Positions 17,255-20,254 of a DNA stretch of 20,254 nucleotides are shown piece by piece (position 1 is the stretch's first letter; the number at the start of each line of letters is the position of its first letter). The DNA comes from Priapulus caudatus. Taxonomy: Eukaryota > Priapulida > Priapulimorpha > Priapulimorphida > Priapulidae. The position numbers and the translations under genes were made by a program. The stretch is from positions 356,489 through 376,742 of the forward strand of contig NW_014577227.1 of the NCBI RefSeq assembly GCF_000485595.1, written 5' to 3'. The notes below the pieces were generated by a model. That model was not told the DNA's origin and did no database searches. It was given only the letters and a program-made list of their open reading frames with translations.

Positions 17255-18691
17255 CTCTTGACCCCTCTTGAAAAGTTCATGTCCTCATGAAAACGTATTT
17301 CCAATTAAAAACTATATCTCATAACTATGTTCCAAAAATACCGCTACCTAAATAGAATAAACTGGGTACATAAATTGTTTATACAGTGCATCAAGACAAT
17401 ACAGCAAGGAACAGTGATACAAACAAACGTCAGCTCCACTGCACTCATATTCTGATATGATGTGCTGAACATGCGTATACCGTGCTCGCATGTGAGGCGG
17501 TTTTCAAGATACCGATCGCGTTTACGCTTGATGGTGATGGTAAATCCTTTGGGTCCGAGAAGGGATGGATAGTCCGATTTTGAAACGAGCTGAGGGGGAT
17601 ATTGCTGCAGCTGACTAGTGAAAATGACGTTTCATTTTCGTATCACTGGAGGGGGTTGACAGTCTGCAACGGTAACTCAACTCGAATCGGCATGGAAAGG
17701 CTAGGGAAGGATGGCGAAACAAGAATACCATCTTACCGCGTACCACACGTTTGTTATCTGTTAATCAAAAGAAAGCAAACAAACAAACGACGAAACATAA
17801 AATACACATATCACCAGCTAAGTTATATCGTAAACACAGATCCATAGCCAATTCTTTGTTTATTAAAAATTTGAATTCGTGGTTTCGCTATGTCGTGGTA
17901 TCGACCAAATGGTATCGGCTCGCAGCCGTGACTCAAAAATGACGCGACGCGTGACGAAATCGGACGTACCCATTCCCGGGCGGAGCTGTTTTAGCTCGTT
18001 CGTGACCTTTAATTAAATATCTTCATTACGCACTATGGTGAGTTTGTACCGTAGTATGCCTGTTGACAGGGACGCTAATTTCAGCTTATCCTATTGGCCA
18101 CGTTCGAGGTCGTACTTTAGAAGCGGCTAGGCGTCTCGCCTTTCTCATCGCATTGGCTTAATACTATATCATACATCTCTCCCTTTGACGCGTTGAGTCA
18201 CCGTCACGCCGTACAATGAAATTCGAATACCACGCTGGCTATAACTACGAAAAATTTGCGCTGCTCGGCAATGCTCGAGCTATTTTACTGTTAAATAAAT
18301 TATTTCCGTCTCTTGGCTATGTATACAGTGATTAGGATGTAGCTTGTCCTAGGTATCGTCGCCGTGCTAGTCTTCCGCTTCTTCTGCTCCTCGACCTTGC
18401 TTTGCGCGGGCTCTGGAGGCTGTCGAGCTTGGAGTACATGACAACATGGCTGCCGCTTTATCGGATGCGAGAGCGTCGGGTCCGGAGATGGCTGTCTCTC
18501 CATTTTCTTCCTCCCTCGCTCTTCTTCTCTCCCGACGCTCTTGTCTCTCCTTCTTTATCATCTGGGAGATCAGCGTAGCGTACGTAGCGAATGCTGAATC
18601 TTCTTCTCCTTCTTAATCTTCTTGTTCTTGTTCTTCTTCTTCTGGTTCCGGGGGATTAGCGTAGCGAATGCAGATCGTTGCATCCTCCACC
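17255..18691. other. 1.4-kb loop between inverted LTR-like copies
   Basis: Unique-looking sequence with no FN3 or PTP exon that I can find. On the minus strand near 18367-18660 there is a Lys/Glu/Arg-rich reading frame interrupted by stops. It starts close to the inner edge of the right copy after GGTGGAGGATGCAACG. It could be a decayed gag-like leader of a retroelement, but this is weak. It could equally be low-complexity GAA/AAG sequence. Confidence 0.4.
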
Positions 18692-19187
18692 AATTATTGT
18701 AATTCGAAGAACGGTGGCGACAGGATGCGACGCTTGGCACGTCACACCTTGCGCCGGGGATGGGTGACGCGACGCGCCACACCTACGAGCCAAGGTCCGG
18801 CCGATAATGACGAAAAACCGGTCGGTTTAAAATGTCGCCGGGCGGTTTTCGGAAACGTATAAATAGGCACGGACGAAAGATCATATAGGAGGTTATTACC
18901 CAGAGGAAGAGACGAGAGACGATGTAGTGGAGATAGACGAAGACGAGACACGGGGCCTAGGTTTGGGTGCCTAGGTCGCCGTAGTGTATATATATATTTG
19001 TATCGTGTTACTAATAAAGTCAGTCTTCAAGAGCAAATTCTGCGACTACATCATCTTTACTCTTTGCTACAATCTGCTACCATTTGCTAACTCGACGCTG
19101 CTACGATGCCGGAGCGGAGATCAACAACTTTACAACTCTACGATTCTACGATGCCGGAGCGGAGAACAACCCTTCTTTCGAATTACA
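18692..19187 (+). mobile_element. LTR-like sequence, right copy (more complete)
   Basis: The boundaries TGTAATTCGAA (18698) and TTCGAATTACA (ending 19187) form short terminal inverted repeats with TG...CA ends, giving about 490 bp. The interior has GTATAAATAGGCACGG (TATA box) near 18858 and AATAAAG near 19013, then a duplicated CTACGATGCCGGAGCGGAGA near the 3' end. The 5-bp flanks (ATTAT and ATATA) do not match. It is antisense to the phosphatase gene, while the left copy is sense. Confidence 0.8.
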
Positions 19188-19189
19188 AT

Positions 19190-19380
19190 ATATACACACA
19201 CAACACAACGCACACGCACGCATGCTAGCTTGCATACACGCTGGCACACAACATACAAACGCGCACGTCGCGTAGACGTACACTTGCTATAACAGTTAAA
19301 AGCAAAAAAAAAAAACAGACAGAGGGTGCCTCTAATGTGTTTTTTGATGAGAAATGTTGGAATATCTTATATTTCACTAC
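19190..19380. other. No gene seen
   Basis: CA-rich sequence, an A12 run near 19303 and unremarkable intronic sequence. Confidence 0.6.
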
Positions 19381-19386
19381 TACTTC

Positions 19387-19506
19387 CATTTATGTTTTGT
19401 ATGGGGTGTATTTATGTTTTGTATGAGGTGTATTTATGTTTTGTATGAGGTGTATTTATGTTTTGTATGAGGTGTATTTATGTTTTGTATGAGGTGTATT
19501 TATGTT
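19387..19506. repeat. 22-bp tandem repeat, about five copies
   Basis: The unit TTTATGTTTTGTATGAGGTG plus TA repeats at exact 22-base spacing. The sequence from 19507 to 19904 is AT-rich intron with no convincing exon. Confidence 0.95.
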
Positions 19507-19904
19507 GGATTATTATTTTGCTATTAAATTATTCTTCTATCACATATAAAATAATTATTATGTTAGAGTTGGATTTTAGATTTTAATCAAAAATTAAAGT
19601 CGTTCATGTGAAAAATATTTATTTATAAATATATTTTTCATGTAAATGTATAAATGTTATCACACTGTAATTAGCTCGCGGTCGGAAGACTGCAAATTCA
19701 GAATTGAAAACGCATCCTCGTAAGAGAGCAGCACAATTCACAGATTTGTCATGGCAATGCTCAATTTAAACAGCTACGATGTCTTAATAACATACATGTC
19801 TTATAACGGAGACACGTAACTATATATTACTATATTACTATTAGATTATGCAGTAGGTATATTCTCAAATTCCTGACTAATATTTTCGCATATAGTAGAC
19901 TCAC

Positions 19905-20031
19905 GTGTATTCTATCCTGTACGTTTCGAAATATCCGTTCTGCTGGGCGGGACTGTCCCAGGTGGCGCTGATTGTCGGATGGCCGTTCCGCGGTGCTTCG
20001 CTGACGACCAGATTCTGAACGGGTCCCGGCG
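19905..20031 (-). CDS. RPTP exon 1 in view: FN3 domain 1, first half
   Basis: The translation starts APGPVQNLVVSEAPRNGHP and continues TISATWDSPAQQNGYFETY, then RIEYT. The PxPVxNLxV start, the ISATWDSP Trp strand and the NGxxxxYxIEY strand are canonical FN3 A-C strands. The acceptor CCGTCCCAG leads into CG (phase 1) and the donor GTGAGT leaves phase 2. The second half of this domain (strands E-G) is not found before the exon at 16475-16548. The gene continues 5' beyond the window. Confidence 0.92.
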
Positions 20032-20119
20032 CTGGGACGGTTTTTGCAACATGGTAAGTACGATGGTCAACATAATGACAAGATTTATTACCAGTGGAAC
20101 TAAATCGAGTGATATCAGG

Positions 20120-20254
20120 TGACGGGATATAACAGAACGTAACGTTAGATGGATCTACTCTACACTAGATAACGGGATATGAAGGAAGGTAGCAGTGTGG
20201 TATCTACACTACATGACGGGATATGAAGGAAGGTAGTAGTGTGGTATCTACACT
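20120..20254. repeat. 44-50-bp tandem repeat at the window edge
   Basis: Three units containing ACGGGATATGAAGGAAGGTA and GTGTGGTATCTACACT, running off the right edge. Intronic. Confidence 0.9.

Noticed and set aside
18367-18561. Minus-strand Lys/Glu/Arg-rich frame as a functional gag gene
   Set aside because: Too short, stop-interrupted and low complexity. Mentioned only as a possible relic within the loop.
19620-19689. Possible FN3 strand-F exon on the minus strand after a TTTGCAG acceptor (RANYSVITFIHL)
   Set aside because: It would need a two-base start, but the upstream exon leaves phase 2 and the required frame hits TAA after five codons. There is no good donor. It could be chance similarity.

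Overview
The window is eukaryotic, almost certainly from an invertebrate animal and probably a marine one. It shows spliced genes with GT-AG introns, very dense micro- and minisatellites, several transposable elements, and one large receptor gene. I cannot name the species.

Essentially all the coding content is one minus-strand gene, a receptor-type protein tyrosine phosphatase (RPTP). I assembled 23 exons by hand from splice sites, reading frame and domain motifs. From right to left (5' to 3' of the gene) they encode: half of a fibronectin type III (FN3) domain (19905-20031); a second FN3 (16475-16548 plus 15815-16034); an EGF/laminin-EGF-like cysteine module (15550-15687); five more FN3 domains (14288-14611, 13122-13298 plus 12659-12793, 11840-12148, 11340-11578 plus 10961-11036, 10135-10241 plus 9531-9744); a long membrane-proximal FN3-like domain (8274-8376, 7540-7706, 6754-6917); a transmembrane segment (5936-6075); a basic cytosolic juxtamembrane region (4563-4762, 4239-4369); and most of the first PTP catalytic domain (3840-3921, 3379-3461, 2742-2876, 2106-2222, 989-1149), ending exactly on the active-site HC(S). 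Every adjacent junction is frame-consistent except one. The exon at 19905-20031 cannot join the exon at 16475-16548, so at least one exon is missing from view. The gene runs off both ends of the window. No gene on the plus strand is supported.

The introns carry most of the unusual material. They include a ~400-bp near-identical inverted pair of LTR-like sequences around a 1.4-kb loop (16834-19187). A 522-bp PIF/Harbinger-like miniature transposon sits precisely in a minisatellite with a TAA duplication (14771-15292). There is a hAT-type miniature element (6345-6527), another palindromic element (1755-1980) and many tandem arrays. Two observations bear on splicing. The intron after the exon at 2742-2876 uses a GC donor, and a 42-bp minisatellite carries a perfect 5' splice site in each copy and forms the real donor of the exon at 12659-12793.

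As a working picture, an extracellular adhesion-type rod (FN3/EGF) is linked through one membrane pass to a cytosolic phosphatase with the WPD aspartate and catalytic cysteine codon intact. The domain-boundary introns are nearly all phase 1, as expected for a gene built by exon shuffling.
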